From: Salipiger thiooxidans | GTDB taxonomy: Bacteria > Pseudomonadota > Alphaproteobacteria > Rhodobacterales > Rhodobacteraceae | Direction of reading: 5' to 3' | Length of the DNA: 64,000 bases | Assembly (NCBI RefSeq): GCF_900102075.1 | Contig: NZ_FNAV01000017.1 | Coordinates: forward strand, 55,497-119,496 | Part shown: one piece after another, positions 32,996-42,272 of the stretch | Layout: every line of letters starts with the position of its first letter | How positions within the stretch are numbered: position 1 is the stretch's first letter | Made by a program: the position numbers and the translations under genes | Notes under the pieces: generated by a model | What the model was told of the DNA's origin: nothing | Database searches by the model: none | The model's input: the letters and a program-made list of their open reading frames with translations, nothing else

Positions 32996-33066
32996 TTCAT
33001 CTTGCCAGATAAACTCCGGGGGAGTCTCCGCAGGAGACGGGGGCAGCGCCCCCTCCTCCCTCGCCG
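32996..33066 (+). repeat. Interspersed intergenic repeat, copy 2
   Basis: Almost identical to copy 1 at 2857-2928, differing by one base in the first 20 and one missing C near the end; it has the same GTCTCC/GGAGAC and GGGGGC/GCCCCC hairpins. Lies between trpA and argC, about 100 bases past the argC stop. Confidence 0.9.
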
Positions 33067-33165
33067 TCCGCACGGCGCCGGATTCTCCCTCACCAAGGTC
33101 CTGACACAGGCAGACCCGAAAACGGCTCCCCTCCAGTCACACCCCGACCCGAAACCGCTGCGCGC

Positions 33166-34110
33166 TCACTCCGCCGCGGCCGCGGAGGGGTCCTCGAGCC
33201 CCGCGCCCTCGTCGGCGCCGAGCATGATGTTGAGGTTCTGCACCGCGGCTCCCGAGGCGCCCTTGCCGAGGTTGTCGAGCACCGCCACCAGCACCGCAGC
33301 CCCCGAGCCCGGGTTGCCGTGCACCGAGAGCTCGAGCCGGTTGGTGCCGTTCAGCCGCTGCGGCAGCACGCGGGGCTCATGCACCGAGGCATCCACCACG
33401 GCCACGAAGCGCTCGCCCGCGTAGGCCGCCCGCAGCGCCGCCGTCGCCGCCGCGATGCCGTCGCTGCCGAGGCCCGGAAGCTGCACCGCCACCGCCATGC
33501 CCTGGGCATAGTCGCCCACCGAAGGCACGAAGACCGGCGGCGCGCTCAGCAACCCGTGCCTGGAGATCTCCGGCAGGTGCTTGTGCCCCTGGCTCGCGGC
33601 GTAGAGGAAGCTGCCGCTGCTCTCGCCGCTCTCGAACTCGGCGATCATCGCCTTGCCGCCGCCGCTGTAGCCCGAGACGCCCGAGATCGCCGGCGCCGCG
33701 TCGGGCGCGAGGATGCCGGCCTCGACCAGCGGGCGGATCAGCGCGATGGCGCAGGTCGACCAGCAGCCGGGGTTGGAGACCAGCCGCGCCGAGGCGATGG
33801 CCTCGCGCTGGCCCTTCGCCATCTCGGCGAAGCCGAAGGTCCAGCCGTCGGCGACGCGGTGCGCTGTCGAGGCGTCGATGATGCGGGTGCCGTGCGGCTC
33901 GGCCAGCGTCACGGTCTGGCGCGCGGCGTCGTCGGGCAGGCAGAGGATGGCGACATCGGCCTCGGCCAGCGCCTCGGAGCGGGCGCCGGCGTCCTTTCGG
34001 CGTTCATGGGCGACCTGCACCAGCGCGATGTCCGCGCGGGCTTCGAGCCGCTCGCGGATCTGCAACCCCGTGGTTCCCGCTTCGCCGTCGATGAACACTT
34101 TCCAGGCCAT
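33166..34110 (-). CDS. argC: N-acetyl-gamma-glutamyl-phosphate reductase, type 2
   Basis: NADPH-dependent reductase of arginine synthesis. At 314 aa it is the shorter type 2 form; nucleotide loop EAGTTGLQI at 10-18 and the catalytic Cys116 in NPGCWSTC. The C-terminal 20 residues (GADEGAGLEDPSAAAAE) extend past the fold. Not in an arg operon here. Confidence 0.96.
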   Translation of the reverse strand: MAWKVFIDGEAGTTGLQIRERLEARADIALVQVAHERRKDAGARSEALAEADVAILCLPDDAARQTVTLAEPHGTRIIDASTAHRVADGWTFGFAEMAKGQREAIASARLVSNPGCWSTCAIALIRPLVEAGILAPDAAPAISGVSGYSGGGKAMIAEFESGESSGSFLYAASQGHKHLPEISRHGLLSAPPVFVPSVGDYAQGMAVAVQLPGLGSDGIAAATAALRAAYAGERFVAVVDASVHEPRVLPQRLNGTNRLELSVHGNPGSGAAVLVAVLDNLGKGASGAAVQNLNIMLGADEGAGLEDPSAAAAE

Positions 34111-34192
34111 GTGTGCCTCCTTGCTTCAGCCTCCCGTCCATAACAGAGGCCGTGGCAAAAGGAAACGCCACGGGCGGCGCCCGCAGCCGCCG

Positions 34193-34966
34193 TCAGCCGA
34201 GCGTCACGTCGAGGAACATCATCAGGATAAGCCCGAAGATGAGCCCCGTGGTCGCCCTGTTCTGGTGGCCGTTGCGGTGGGTTTCGGGCACGATCTCGTG
34301 GCTGATGATGAAGAGCATGGCACCGGCGGCGAAGGTCAGCCCCCAGGGCAGCAGGTGGCTGCTCACCGACACCGCGATCACACCCAGCAGCGCCCCCACC
34401 GGCTCCACCAGACCGGTGAGCGCGGTGTAGAACAGCGCCTTGCGCCGGTTGTAGCCGAGCCCCACCAGCGCCACCGCCACCGCCAGCCCCTCGGGGATGT
34501 CCTGCAGCGAGATGCCGGTCATCACCGAGATGCCGTTGGACTGGTCGACGCCGAAGGCCACGCCGATGGCCATGCCCTCGGGGAAGTTGTGGATGGCGAT
34601 GGCCAGCACGAAGAGCCAGATCCGCGCCAGCGCGGCGGAATCGGCGCCGCCCTCCGGACCGGTCTTGAAATGCTCGTGCGGGATCGCCCGGTTCAGCCAG
34701 GCGACGAAGCCCGCGCCCATGGCGATGCCCGCCGCGGCGAGGGCCGCCGCCGACCAGACCGAGCCGTACTGGCTTTCCGCCACCTCGATGCCGGGGATGA
34801 TCAGCGAGAAATAGGCCGCCGAGAGCATCACCCCCGCCGCGAAGCCCAGCATGGTGTCGGAGGTCGCCTGCGTCATCTTGCGCCCGACCAGCGCCGGAGC
34901 GGCGCCCGCCGTCGTGGCGATGGCGGCAACGAACCCGCCAAAGACGCCCCAGAGAATTTCTTGCAT
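34193..34966 (-). CDS. ZIP-family metal transporter
   Basis: A 257-aa membrane protein with eight hydrophobic segments. The two metal-site motifs are HNFPEG at 126-131 and QDIPEG at 155-160; the usual histidine of the second is replaced by Gln155. The loop HEHFK near 97 may bind metal. It would import Zn2+ or a similar divalent ion. The start at 34966 (MQEILWGVFGGF) begins the first membrane segment. Confidence 0.88.
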   Translation of the reverse strand: MQEILWGVFGGFVAAIATTAGAAPALVGRKMTQATSDTMLGFAAGVMLSAAYFSLIIPGIEVAESQYGSVWSAAALAAAGIAMGAGFVAWLNRAIPHEHFKTGPEGGADSAALARIWLFVLAIAIHNFPEGMAIGVAFGVDQSNGISVMTGISLQDIPEGLAVAVALVGLGYNRRKALFYTALTGLVEPVGALLGVIAVSVSSHLLPWGLTFAAGAMLFIISHEIVPETHRNGHQNRATTGLIFGLILMMFLDVTLG

Positions 34967-35094
34967 GCTGCCCCCGACCCGGTTTTGCAGCACTAAAGGC
35001 GGCAGCGCGGCAAATGGCAACCACCTGCGATTGCGCCGCCCCCCTTGAAGCGGTAAGGAAAACTGACCGGTTCGAGAGGGAAAGGAAGCCGTCG

Positions 35095-36261
35095 ATGCCC
35101 GTGATCACCGAAATCGAGGACCTCAAGCGGATCTACAAGCGGCGCGTTCCGCGGATGTTCTACGACTATTGCGAGTCGGGAAGCTGGACCGAACAGACCT
35201 TCCGCGAGAACTCGTCGGATTTCGACGATCTCTACCTGCGCCAGCGCGTCGCCATCGACATGACCGGCCGCAGCACCGCGACGCAGCTGATCGGGCAGGA
35301 CGTGGCGATGCCGGTGGCACTGGCCCCCGTCGGCCTGACCGGGATGCAGCACGCGGACGGCGAGATCCTCGCGGCGAAGGCCGCCGAGACGTTCGGCGTG
35401 CCCTATACGCTTTCTACCATGTCGATCTGCTCCATCGAAGACGTGGCCGAGCACACCTCGAAACCGTTCTGGCTGCAGGTCTACACGCTCAAGGACGACG
35501 ACTTCATGCAGCGGCTCTTCGACCGCGCGAAGGATGCCAAGTGCTCGGCGGCGGTGATCACTGTCGACCTGCAGATGCTGGGGCAGCGTCACAAGGACAT
35601 CAAGAACGGGCTCTCCGCCCCGCCCAAGCTGACCGCGAGGTCGATCCTCGACATGTCGTGGCGCGTGGCCTGGGGGCTGGAGATGCTGCAGACCAAGCGG
35701 CGTTTCTTCGGCAACATCGTGGGTCACGCGGCCGGGGTGGACGACCCCTCGAGCCTCAGCACCTGGACCGCCGAGAGCTTCGATCAGGCGCTGAACTGGG
35801 ACCGCATCCGGGAGTTCCGCAAGATGTGGGACGGCCCGCTCATCATCAAGGGCATCCTTGATCCGCGCGACGCGCTCGAGGCGCTGAACGTGGGCGCGGA
35901 CGCCATCGTGGTGTCGAACCACGGCGGGCGGCAGCTCGACGGGGCGCTGAGCTCGATCCGGGCGCTGGGACCGATCATGGACGCGGTGGGCGACAGGATC
36001 GAGGTGCATCTCGACAGCGGCGTGCGCTCGGGCCAGGACGTGCTCAAGGCCGTGGCCATGGGCGCCAAGGGCTGCTGGATCGGCCGCGCCTACATCTACG
36101 GGCTGGGCGCCATGGGCGAGAAGGGTGTCTCGGAGGCGCTGCGGGTGATCCACAAGGAGCTCGACACCTCGATGGGGCTGTGCGGTCGCACCGACATCAA
36201 CGCGGTGAACCGCGACATCCTGATGGTGCCGAAGGGGTTCTCGGGCGACTGGGAAGAGTGA
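35095..36261 (+). CDS. lldD: FMN-dependent L-lactate dehydrogenase family
   Basis: Oxidises an L-2-hydroxyacid, most likely L-lactate, to the keto acid. A 388-aa TIM-barrel flavoprotein with the catalytic His276 in SNHGGRQLD and FMN contacts in DSGVRSGQDV. The ATG at 35095 gives the family start MPVITEIEDLKRIYKRRVPRMFYDY. Glycolate or mandelate oxidase activity cannot be excluded. Confidence 0.9.
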   Translation: MPVITEIEDLKRIYKRRVPRMFYDYCESGSWTEQTFRENSSDFDDLYLRQRVAIDMTGRSTATQLIGQDVAMPVALAPVGLTGMQHADGEILAAKAAETFGVPYTLSTMSICSIEDVAEHTSKPFWLQVYTLKDDDFMQRLFDRAKDAKCSAAVITVDLQMLGQRHKDIKNGLSAPPKLTARSILDMSWRVAWGLEMLQTKRRFFGNIVGHAAGVDDPSSLSTWTAESFDQALNWDRIREFRKMWDGPLIIKGILDPRDALEALNVGADAIVVSNHGGRQLDGALSSIRALGPIMDAVGDRIEVHLDSGVRSGQDVLKAVAMGAKGCWIGRAYIYGLGAMGEKGVSEALRVIHKELDTSMGLCGRTDINAVNRDILMVPKGFSGDWEE

Positions 36262-36290
36262 GGCCGGCGTCTCGCGGGACGGTTGGGGTC

Positions 36291-36349
36291 GAGGGGGCTC
36301 TGCCCCCGTCCCTGCGGGACTCCCCCGGAGTTTGTCCGGCAAGATGAAG
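36291..36349 (-). repeat. Interspersed intergenic repeat, copy 4 (inverted)
   Basis: Reading on the minus strand it begins CTTCATCTTGCCGGACAAAC and contains GGGGGC-AGA-GCCCCC, with GTCCC..GGGAC replacing the first hairpin of copies 1 and 2. The change keeps the hairpin while altering its bases. Lies between the convergent lldD and MFS genes. Confidence 0.85.
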
Positions 36350-36369
36350 CAGCGGGGTGGCGCCCGGGA

Positions 36370-37518
36370 TCAGGCGCCACGCCGCATCCAGCCCACGAGG
36401 GCGGCCGGGATCAGCGCGAGGATCACGGCGACGGTGCCGAAGGCGGCGCCGAGGCCGAAGAGGCCCGAGAGAAACCCCATGAGCGGCGGGCCGAGGAAGA
36501 AGCCTGCGTAGCCGATCACCGAGAGGTGGGAGATGGCGCGCGCCCGCTGCGGCGCCGGCACCCGGGCCGCGACGAAGGCGAAGGCCATGGGCACAATCAC
36601 CGAGGCGCCGAGCCCCAGCACCGCGAAGCCCGCGTAGGCGACCCAGACGGCGGGGGCAAAGCCCGCCAAGAGGGCTCCGACCGCCGCGACGCCTGCGCCG
36701 ATGCGGATCACCGCCGGTTCCGGGAAGCGATGCGCCAGCGCCTGGCCGAAGAGCCTGCCCATCCCCATGGTGAAGCCCAGCAGTGCCGGGCCCATGGAGC
36801 CCGCGGCGGCGCCCGCGCCGAGGTTGCGTTCGAGATGCAGCGCCGACCAGCCCTCGGCCGCCTGCTCGGTCAGGAAGCCGATCATCACGATGAGCCCGCC
36901 GGGCAGCACCAGCGGCCAGGCGGAGACCGCGGCCTTCGCGGCGCGGGCGGCGTGGTCCTGCACCAGCGGCGAGGTGGCCATGACCACCACCAGCGCCAGC
37001 GTGACGAGGCCGAGCCCGGAGAACACCGCGAGCGGCGCAGCCCCCGCCTCGCGCGAGACACCGGTGACGAGCGCCGAGCCCGCGTAGACGAAGGAGTAAA
37101 GCCCGTGGTTGAGGTTCATCAGCGGCCGGCCCCGCGTCACCTCGAGCGCCGCGAGCCGTGCGTTCATCACCACGTCGAGGCAGCCGACCGCCGCCCCCGC
37201 CAGCGCCATGCCGAGCGCGAAGCCCCACCATCCGGTGGCGAGCCCCGGGCTCAGGAAGGCCAGCGCCGTGGCCAGCCCGAGGAGCGGCATCGCCGCGCGT
37301 CCGAGATGGCGGTCGGCGACGGGGGCTGCCCACATCGCCGCCACGGCGCCGCAGGTCGAGACCAGCATCGCCAGTCCGAAGCCCTCGTCCGTGAGGCCCG
37401 CCTGCGACTTCAGATCCGGCACCAGCGCCGCGAATCCGCCCCAGTAGAGCCCCATCGCCGCGAAGGCCGCCGCCGGCCCGCGGCTGGCCAATATGTCCTG
37501 CCCGATCCTCATCCGCAC
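36370..37518 (-). CDS. MFS transporter
   Basis: A 382-aa transporter with about twelve membrane segments, of the bacterial MFS group near YbjJ/FucP-like carriers (GFGLAMLVSTCGAVAAMWAAPVADRHLGRAAM in the first half). No substrate evidence; next to a hydroxyacid dehydrogenase but convergent with it. Confidence 0.85.
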   Translation of the reverse strand: MRMRIGQDILASRGPAAAFAAMGLYWGGFAALVPDLKSQAGLTDEGFGLAMLVSTCGAVAAMWAAPVADRHLGRAAMPLLGLATALAFLSPGLATGWWGFALGMALAGAAVGCLDVVMNARLAALEVTRGRPLMNLNHGLYSFVYAGSALVTGVSREAGAAPLAVFSGLGLVTLALVVVMATSPLVQDHAARAAKAAVSAWPLVLPGGLIVMIGFLTEQAAEGWSALHLERNLGAGAAAGSMGPALLGFTMGMGRLFGQALAHRFPEPAVIRIGAGVAAVGALLAGFAPAVWVAYAGFAVLGLGASVIVPMAFAFVAARVPAPQRARAISHLSVIGYAGFFLGPPLMGFLSGLFGLGAAFGTVAVILALIPAALVGWMRRGA

Positions 37519-37581
37519 TGCCTGCCACCGCGCGCGGTGAAGGTCCAGCGGCGGCGGGCGCGGGCGGGGCGCAAAAAGAGG

Positions 37582-37610
37582 TTGAGAAAAGTTGCAAACC
37601 GGTCTATCGG
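37582..37610 (+). promoter_or_regulatory. Possible rplY promoter
   Basis: TTGAGA (37582-37587), 17-base spacer, TATCGG (37605-37610), 64 bases before the rplY start. The -10 is weak, so this is tentative. Confidence 0.4.
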
Positions 37611-37673
37611 AGCGCTCTTAACGCGGGGTGACAGCCTTGGAGGCACCCTGCCCTTATATATGGAGAATACAAC

Positions 37674-38294
37674 ATGGCTGGTGAGATTCCTGATCTCGTA
37701 GCTCTGGAACGGTCGGGGACGGGCAAGGGCGCCGCTCGGCAGGCTCGTCGCGACGGCATGGTTCCGGGGATCCTCTTCGGTGGCGACGCAGAACCGCTCG
37801 CGATCCAGATGCCCTTCAACAAGATGCTGCATCAGCTGAAAGCCGGCCGCTTCAAGCAGACGCTCTTCAACCTCAAGGTCGAAGGCCACGATGACGTCCG
37901 CGTCATCTGCCGCGATGTTCAGCGCGACGTGGTGAAGGACCTTCCGACCCACTTCGACCTGATGCGCCTGCGCCGCACCACCCGGATCAACCTCTTCATC
38001 CACGTTGATTTCATCAACGAGGAGAAGGCTCCGGGCCTCAAGCGCGGCGGCGTGCTGACCATCGTGCGCCAGGAAGTCGAGCTCAACGTGCTCGCCGGCG
38101 ACATTCCGGACCACATCACCGTGGACCTGGAAGGCAAGCAGATCGGCGACGTGATCCACATCTCGGACGTCACCCTGCCCGAAGGCGTGAAGCCGACCGT
38201 CGACCGTGACTTCGTCATCGCCAACATCTCGGCTCCGCGCGGCCTGCGCGCCGACGACGCGGCCGAAGGCGAAGCGGAGGGCGACGAGGAGTAA
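37674..38294 (+). CDS. rplY: 50S ribosomal protein L25/general stress protein Ctc
   Basis: Binds 5S rRNA. The 206-aa long form has the N-terminal L25 domain (about 1-95) and the C-terminal TL5/CTC domain (about 100-185), then an acidic tail ([13 protein letters not shown]). The ATG at 37674 lies 10 bases after GGAG. Confidence 0.97.
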   Translation: MAGEIPDLVALERSGTGKGAARQARRDGMVPGILFGGDAEPLAIQMPFNKMLHQLKAGRFKQTLFNLKVEGHDDVRVICRDVQRDVVKDLPTHFDLMRLRRTTRINLFIHVDFINEEKAPGLKRGGVLTIVRQEVELNVLAGDIPDHITVDLEGKQIGDVIHISDVTLPEGVKPTVDRDFVIANISAPRGLRADDAAEGEAEGDEE

Positions 38295-38320
38295 TCCCCG
38301 CCCCCACGGCAGAGTTTCGG

Positions 38321-38356
38321 ACGGCCCCGCCAGCGATGGCGGGGCCGTTTCGCTTT
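38321..38356 (+). terminator. rplY terminator
   Basis: An 11-bp perfect stem ACGGCCCCGCC/GGCGGGGCCGT with a 6-base loop (38321-38348), then TTTCGCTTT. Strong Rho-independent type. Confidence 0.9.
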
Positions 38357-38443
38357 CCGGGCGCGCGTTTCCGTGGCAAGGACCCCGGGCGGCGCCCTTG
38401 CGGTGCCGGTCCCCCTACCCCATGTCCCGGCAAAGGACGCCAC

Positions 38444-39391
38444 ATGCGATACACGCTGCGCCAGATCGAATATTTCATCGCCACCGCCGAGGCCGGGTCG
38501 ATCACCCTTGCCGCCGAGCGGATCAACATCTCGCAGCCGTCGATCTCGACCGCGATCTCGCAGCTCGAGGCCGAGCTCGGGGCGCAGCTCTTCCTGCGGC
38601 GCCACGCGCAGGGACTGTCGCTGACCCGCACCGGGCGCGAGTTGCTGGCCGAGGCCAAGCAGCTCATGGACCAGGCGCAGAAGCTCTACCACACCGCCTC
38701 CGAGGCGACCGAGGCAGTGCGGGGCACGCTGTCGCTGGGCTGTCTCGTCACCTTCGCCCCGATGGTGCTACCCGAGGTGACCCACAGTTTCGCCACGGAC
38801 TTCCCCGGTGTGCGGGTGCTGCCGCAGGTCTCGGACCACGAGCAGCTGCTGCACGGGCTCGAGCGTGCCGAGCTCGACATCGCGCTCAGCTATGACCTGC
38901 ACCTGCCGGACGAGTTCGAGTTCATCCCGCTGGCCGAACTGCCGCCCTATGCGCTGGTGGCCGAGACCGATCCGCTGGCGAGCGAGCCCGCGGTGACCCT
39001 GGGCGAGCTTGCCGAGCGCGACATGATCCTGCTCGACCTGCCGCAGTCGCGGGATTACTTCCTCGCGCTCTTCGCGCGCATGGGGCTGGTGCCCAAGATC
39101 AGCGCGCGGCTGCAGCAGCAGGACGTCATCCGCACCATGGTGGCGAACCGCTTCGGCTACACCATCGCCAACATCCGGCCGAAATCGCGGCTGGCGCTCG
39201 ACGGGCGGTCGGTGGCGAAGGTGCGGATCGCGGGGGATCACAAGCCGATGCGGCTGGGGCTGCTCAGGGTGGCCCGGCAGGCGCCCACGCGGCTGGTGGG
39301 GACCTTCATGGACCATTGCGCGACGCTGATCTCGAACAGCTACATCCCCGGGATGGAAGCGCCGATCATGGACCCGAAGCGCGTCGGCTGA
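38444..39391 (+). CDS. LysR-type transcriptional regulator
   Basis: A 315-aa LTTR with the N-terminal winged helix (1-60, MRYTLRQIEYFIATAEAGSI) and a two-lobed ligand domain. The start at 38444 is the family start. It converges with the RidA gene, the last gene of the catabolic operon at 39.5-47.4 kb, and is its most likely regulator. An LTTR-like inverted repeat lies in the divergent gap at 47.7 kb. Confidence 0.9.
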   Translation: MRYTLRQIEYFIATAEAGSITLAAERINISQPSISTAISQLEAELGAQLFLRRHAQGLSLTRTGRELLAEAKQLMDQAQKLYHTASEATEAVRGTLSLGCLVTFAPMVLPEVTHSFATDFPGVRVLPQVSDHEQLLHGLERAELDIALSYDLHLPDEFEFIPLAELPPYALVAETDPLASEPAVTLGELAERDMILLDLPQSRDYFLALFARMGLVPKISARLQQQDVIRTMVANRFGYTIANIRPKSRLALDGRSVAKVRIAGDHKPMRLGLLRVARQAPTRLVGTFMDHCATLISNSYIPGMEAPIMDPKRVG

Positions 39392-39527
39392 CACGCGAGC
39401 CCGAGGCAGCCGGGGCGCGGGTCTCGCAAGGGCCGGACACGTGCCGCCCCCTGCCTGATTTCAGCTACACCGGACCGCCGGCGTTGCCTCTGGCTGACCC
39501 GGCGTGGACAGCCGGACAGCCGGACGG

Positions 39528-39944
39528 TCAGTCGGGGATGACCGCGGTGCCGTCGATCTCGACCAGCCACTCGGGCCGGGCCAGCGCCTGCACCACGAGG
39601 CCGGTGGAGACCGGGTGCACGCCCTTCAGGTACTCGCCCATGGTGCGGTAGACCGCCTCACGGTGACGCACGTCAGTGATGTAGACCACCACCTTGACGA
39701 GATGCTCCATCGAGCCGCCGGCCTCTTCGATGAGCTGGCGGATATTCTGCATGACCTTGTGGGTCTGCTCCACCGGGTCGTGGCTCTCGATGTTCTTGGC
39801 GTCGTCGAGGTTCTGCGGGCACTGGCCGCGCAGCCAGACGATGCGGCCGCCCTGGGTGACAACGGCCTGCGCCAGGTCGTTGTCCAGGTTCTGCTCGGGA
39901 TAGGTGTCCTTGGTGTTGAACGGACGGATGCGGGTATGGGCCAT
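39528..39944 (-). CDS. RidA/YjgF family protein
   Basis: A 138-aa Rid protein. RidA-type members hydrolyse reactive enamines/imines. The substrate-binding arginine is present in QALARPEWLVEIDGTAVIP near the C-terminus. In the Rut pyrimidine pathway a Rid protein (RutC) works with an LLM oxygenase and a flavin reductase; the same three families recur here. Separated by 25 bases from the FAD monooxygenase upstream, so cotranscribed. Confidence 0.9.
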   Translation of the reverse strand: MAHTRIRPFNTKDTYPEQNLDNDLAQAVVTQGGRIVWLRGQCPQNLDDAKNIESHDPVEQTHKVMQNIRQLIEEAGGSMEHLVKVVVYITDVRHREAVYRTMGEYLKGVHPVSTGLVVQALARPEWLVEIDGTAVIPD

Positions 39945-39969
39945 TTTCGGTCTCCTTATGGCGTCCTGG

Positions 39970-41271
39970 TCAGCCTTGCGCCACGGCCTTGACGGGCGCC
40001 TCGGCCCCGGCCCGTGCGCAGGCTTCGTCGTTGTAGTCGAAGTAGCTTGCCTGCGTCAGGATGTGGTCGGCGATGTGCTTGGCGTCGTGCCACACGCCCC
40101 AGATGAAGCTGGAGCCCCGGCGCGACTGCCAGGGCAGCCCAAGGAAATAGACCCCCGGCTCGTCCGAGATGCCGCGCAGGTGGCGCGGGCGGCCGCCCTC
40201 GTCGAAGGTGTCGACCTCGAGCCAACCATAGTCGACGCCATAGCCCGTGGCCCAGATCACCGACGTCACGCCCTCGGCCGCGGCGTCGAGCGCGGTGACC
40301 GGGTTGCGCAGGCACTCGGGGTCGGAGACCATCTGGCGCGCCTCGGGCTCCTCGGGCAGGTCGAGGCCCATGCGTTCGACATAGGCGTCGGCCTCGTCGA
40401 GCAGCGACAGATAGTTGGCGTCGCCGGCGTTGACCTGCGTGGCCACGTCACCGGCGAAGCGCACGGTGCCGTTCTCGAAGCTCTCTGTGCGGCCGAGAAG
40501 CGTGATGCCCTGCTGCGCCAGACGGCGGAAGTCGATGGTCTCGCCGCCGCGCGCACCGCTCACGGCGATGGTGACGTGCTCGCGGCCCGGCTCCTGGCGC
40601 GCGATGTCCCACTTGCCGAGCACCCCCAGCCACCAGACAAAATCGCGGCCGCGATAGCTGCGCGGAGGACGGTCGTGCGGGCCGACCGACAGCCAGACCT
40701 TGCGGCCGGAGCGCGACAGCTCGTCTGCGATCTGCACGCCGGACGAGCCCGCGCCCACCACCAGCACACCACCCTCGGGGAGCTGCTCGGGGTTGCGGTA
40801 GCAGTTCGAGTGGATCTGCAGCAGGCCGGAGTCCGCGGGGATCACCGGCGGGATGATCGGCTTCTGGAAGGGGCCGGTCGCGGCCACGACGTTCTTGGCC
40901 TCGAACTCGCCCGCGCTGGTGACCACGTGGAAGGCGCGGCTTCCGGGGATGCGGCGCACGGATTTCACCTCGACGCCGCAGCGCACCGGGGCGTCGATCA
41001 TCTCGGCGTATTTCACGAAATAGTCGGCCACGTCATCCTTGGCGACGAAGGCGTCGGGGTCGGCGTCCTGGAACTCGAGCCCGGGGAAGCGGTCATGCCA
41101 CGCGGGGCCGTTGGCGACCAGCGAATCCCAGCGCTCGGTGCGCCAGCGCTCCGCGATGCGGGCGCGTTCCAGCACCACGTGCGACACGCCCGCCCGTCCC
41201 AGATGCTCGCTCATCGCGATGCCGGCCTGTCCCCCACCCACGACGAGCGTATCGACTTTCTCTGCTGCCAT
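39970..41271 (-). CDS. FAD/NADPH-dependent monooxygenase (FMO/CzcO-like)
   Basis: A 433-aa flavoprotein with two Rossmann folds: FAD motif GGGQAG at 12-17 and NADPH motif VGAGSSGVQIADE near 175-187. The region WDSLVANGPAWHDRFPG is typical of YUCCA/CzcO-type flavin monooxygenases, and WATGYGVDYGWLE is the second FAD contact. It would hydroxylate or oxygenate a small nucleophilic substrate. The start at 41271 is set by MAAEKVDTLVVGGGQ. It sits in the catabolic operon but 238 bases downstream of its neighbour. Confidence 0.85.
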   Translation of the reverse strand: MAAEKVDTLVVGGGQAGIAMSEHLGRAGVSHVVLERARIAERWRTERWDSLVANGPAWHDRFPGLEFQDADPDAFVAKDDVADYFVKYAEMIDAPVRCGVEVKSVRRIPGSRAFHVVTSAGEFEAKNVVAATGPFQKPIIPPVIPADSGLLQIHSNCYRNPEQLPEGGVLVVGAGSSGVQIADELSRSGRKVWLSVGPHDRPPRSYRGRDFVWWLGVLGKWDIARQEPGREHVTIAVSGARGGETIDFRRLAQQGITLLGRTESFENGTVRFAGDVATQVNAGDANYLSLLDEADAYVERMGLDLPEEPEARQMVSDPECLRNPVTALDAAAEGVTSVIWATGYGVDYGWLEVDTFDEGGRPRHLRGISDEPGVYFLGLPWQSRRGSSFIWGVWHDAKHIADHILTQASYFDYNDEACARAGAEAPVKAVAQG

Positions 41272-41442
41272 TCTGTCGTCCTCTTCTGTTGGCCCGGGCG
41301 TCGCGTGGCATGGCCCGGGCAAGTCTGTCCGCAGTCATAGGGGCGGCGCGATATTCGGAAAATTATTATCTCTCGCAGCACTGCTTCGTCTTTTCCGATG
41401 CGTGTCCCTGCCCGCACGGTCAAAAGCGCACACCGCTCAGGA

Positions 41443-41464
41443 CGGCGCGCCACGAGACGCGCCG
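41443..41464 (-). terminator. Hairpin after the RibB-like gene
   Basis: A 7-bp perfect stem CGGCGCG/CGCGCCG with an 8-base loop, 46 bases past the short gene. The 238-base gap also holds two copies of GGCCCGGGC (41291, 41312) next to the FAD-monooxygenase start. No T-run, so it may attenuate rather than end the transcript. Confidence 0.35.
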
Positions 41465-41509
41465 CCGGGTCGTTTATCTTCGGTTTTCGGTCCGGTCCGG
41501 TGCCGCGGC

Positions 41510-41743
41510 TCAGGCGTCGGGCTCGCGGAGCAGCAGCTCCGCCGCATCGACGCAGCGCAGCCCCTGGCGCGCGGCCACGAGCATGGCGTGGTCGGTCGCG
41601 GCGAGATCGCCGCGTCCGTCAAGCATGGGGCAGATCACCGCCGCCTCGGCACCGCCGTCGCACTCGACCGGCGACCGCGCGAGGCCGGCGCAAGCCGCGC
41701 GGCGTGCCGCGGGCCCTCGGGTGTCAACCGTGGCCAGTGTCAT
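41510..41743 (-). CDS. Short RibB-like (DHBP synthase C-terminus) protein
   Basis: A 77-aa protein. From residue 33 on, EAAVICPMLDGRGDLAATD followed by an AARQGL-C-VDAAELL stretch follows the C-terminal segment of 3,4-dihydroxy-2-butanone 4-phosphate synthase (RibB), where an AGVLCELxNDDGTMA motif precedes an alpha-helix and a VTIEDL ending. The catalytic N-terminal part is absent, so it cannot be a normal RibB. The ATG lies 4 bases after the flavin-reductase stop, so it is translated with it. It could be a remnant or a small flavin-related accessory protein. Confidence 0.6.
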   Translation of the reverse strand: MTLATVDTRGPAARRAACAGLARSPVECDGGAEAAVICPMLDGRGDLAATDHAMLVAARQGLRCVDAAELLLREPDA

Positions 41744-41747
41744 GCCA

Positions 41748-42272
41748 TCACTCTCCGAGTTCGTGGAAGCGCCGCCCGAAATAGGCCAGCGCCGGCTGTC
41801 CGCTTGTGTGGGTGATGCCGACGATCTCGGCGAAGATCACCTCATGCGAGCCGACCACCGCGCGTTTCGAGACGCGGCAGTCGAAGGACACCACCGCACC
41901 GCTGAGGATCGGGGCGCCCGAGGCGCCGGTCGTCCACTCGGCCGCGGCGAAACGATCCTCCATCCCGGTCCTGCCGCCGAAGGTCATCGCAAGCTCCTGA
42001 TGCGACGGTCCCACGGTGTTGACGCAGATCGCGTCGTTCTGCAGGAATGCCGGCCCCGCCGAGGAGCTGCGGTTCACGCAGACCAGAAGCGTCGGCGGCG
42101 AGTCGGTGACCGAGCAGACCGCCGAGGCGGTCATCCCGGCGCGGCCCGCCGGGCCGTCCGTCGTCACGATGTTGACTGCCCCTGCAAGGAGGGACATGCC
42201 GTTGCGAAATTCGTCGCGCGAGACGTGCACGCGCGTGGGCTCGTCGCTCGCGGGAAGCTCTGCGTCTGCCAT
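41748..42272 (-). CDS. Flavin reductase (RutF/HpaC-like)
   Basis: A 174-aa split-barrel NAD(P)H:FMN oxidoreductase (FRNGMSLLAGAVNIVTTDG; AGMTASAVCSVTDSPPTLLVCVN; YFGRRFHEL). It supplies reduced FMN to two-component oxygenases. The start at 42272 (MADAELPASDE) is preferred over 42317. It lies in the same operon as an LLM oxygenase that needs FMNH2, and just ahead of the RibB-like short gene. Confidence 0.9.
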   Translation of the reverse strand: MADAELPASDEPTRVHVSRDEFRNGMSLLAGAVNIVTTDGPAGRAGMTASAVCSVTDSPPTLLVCVNRSSSAGPAFLQNDAICVNTVGPSHQELAMTFGGRTGMEDRFAAAEWTTGASGAPILSGAVVSFDCRVSKRAVVGSHEVIFAEIVGITHTSGQPALAYFGRRFHELGE

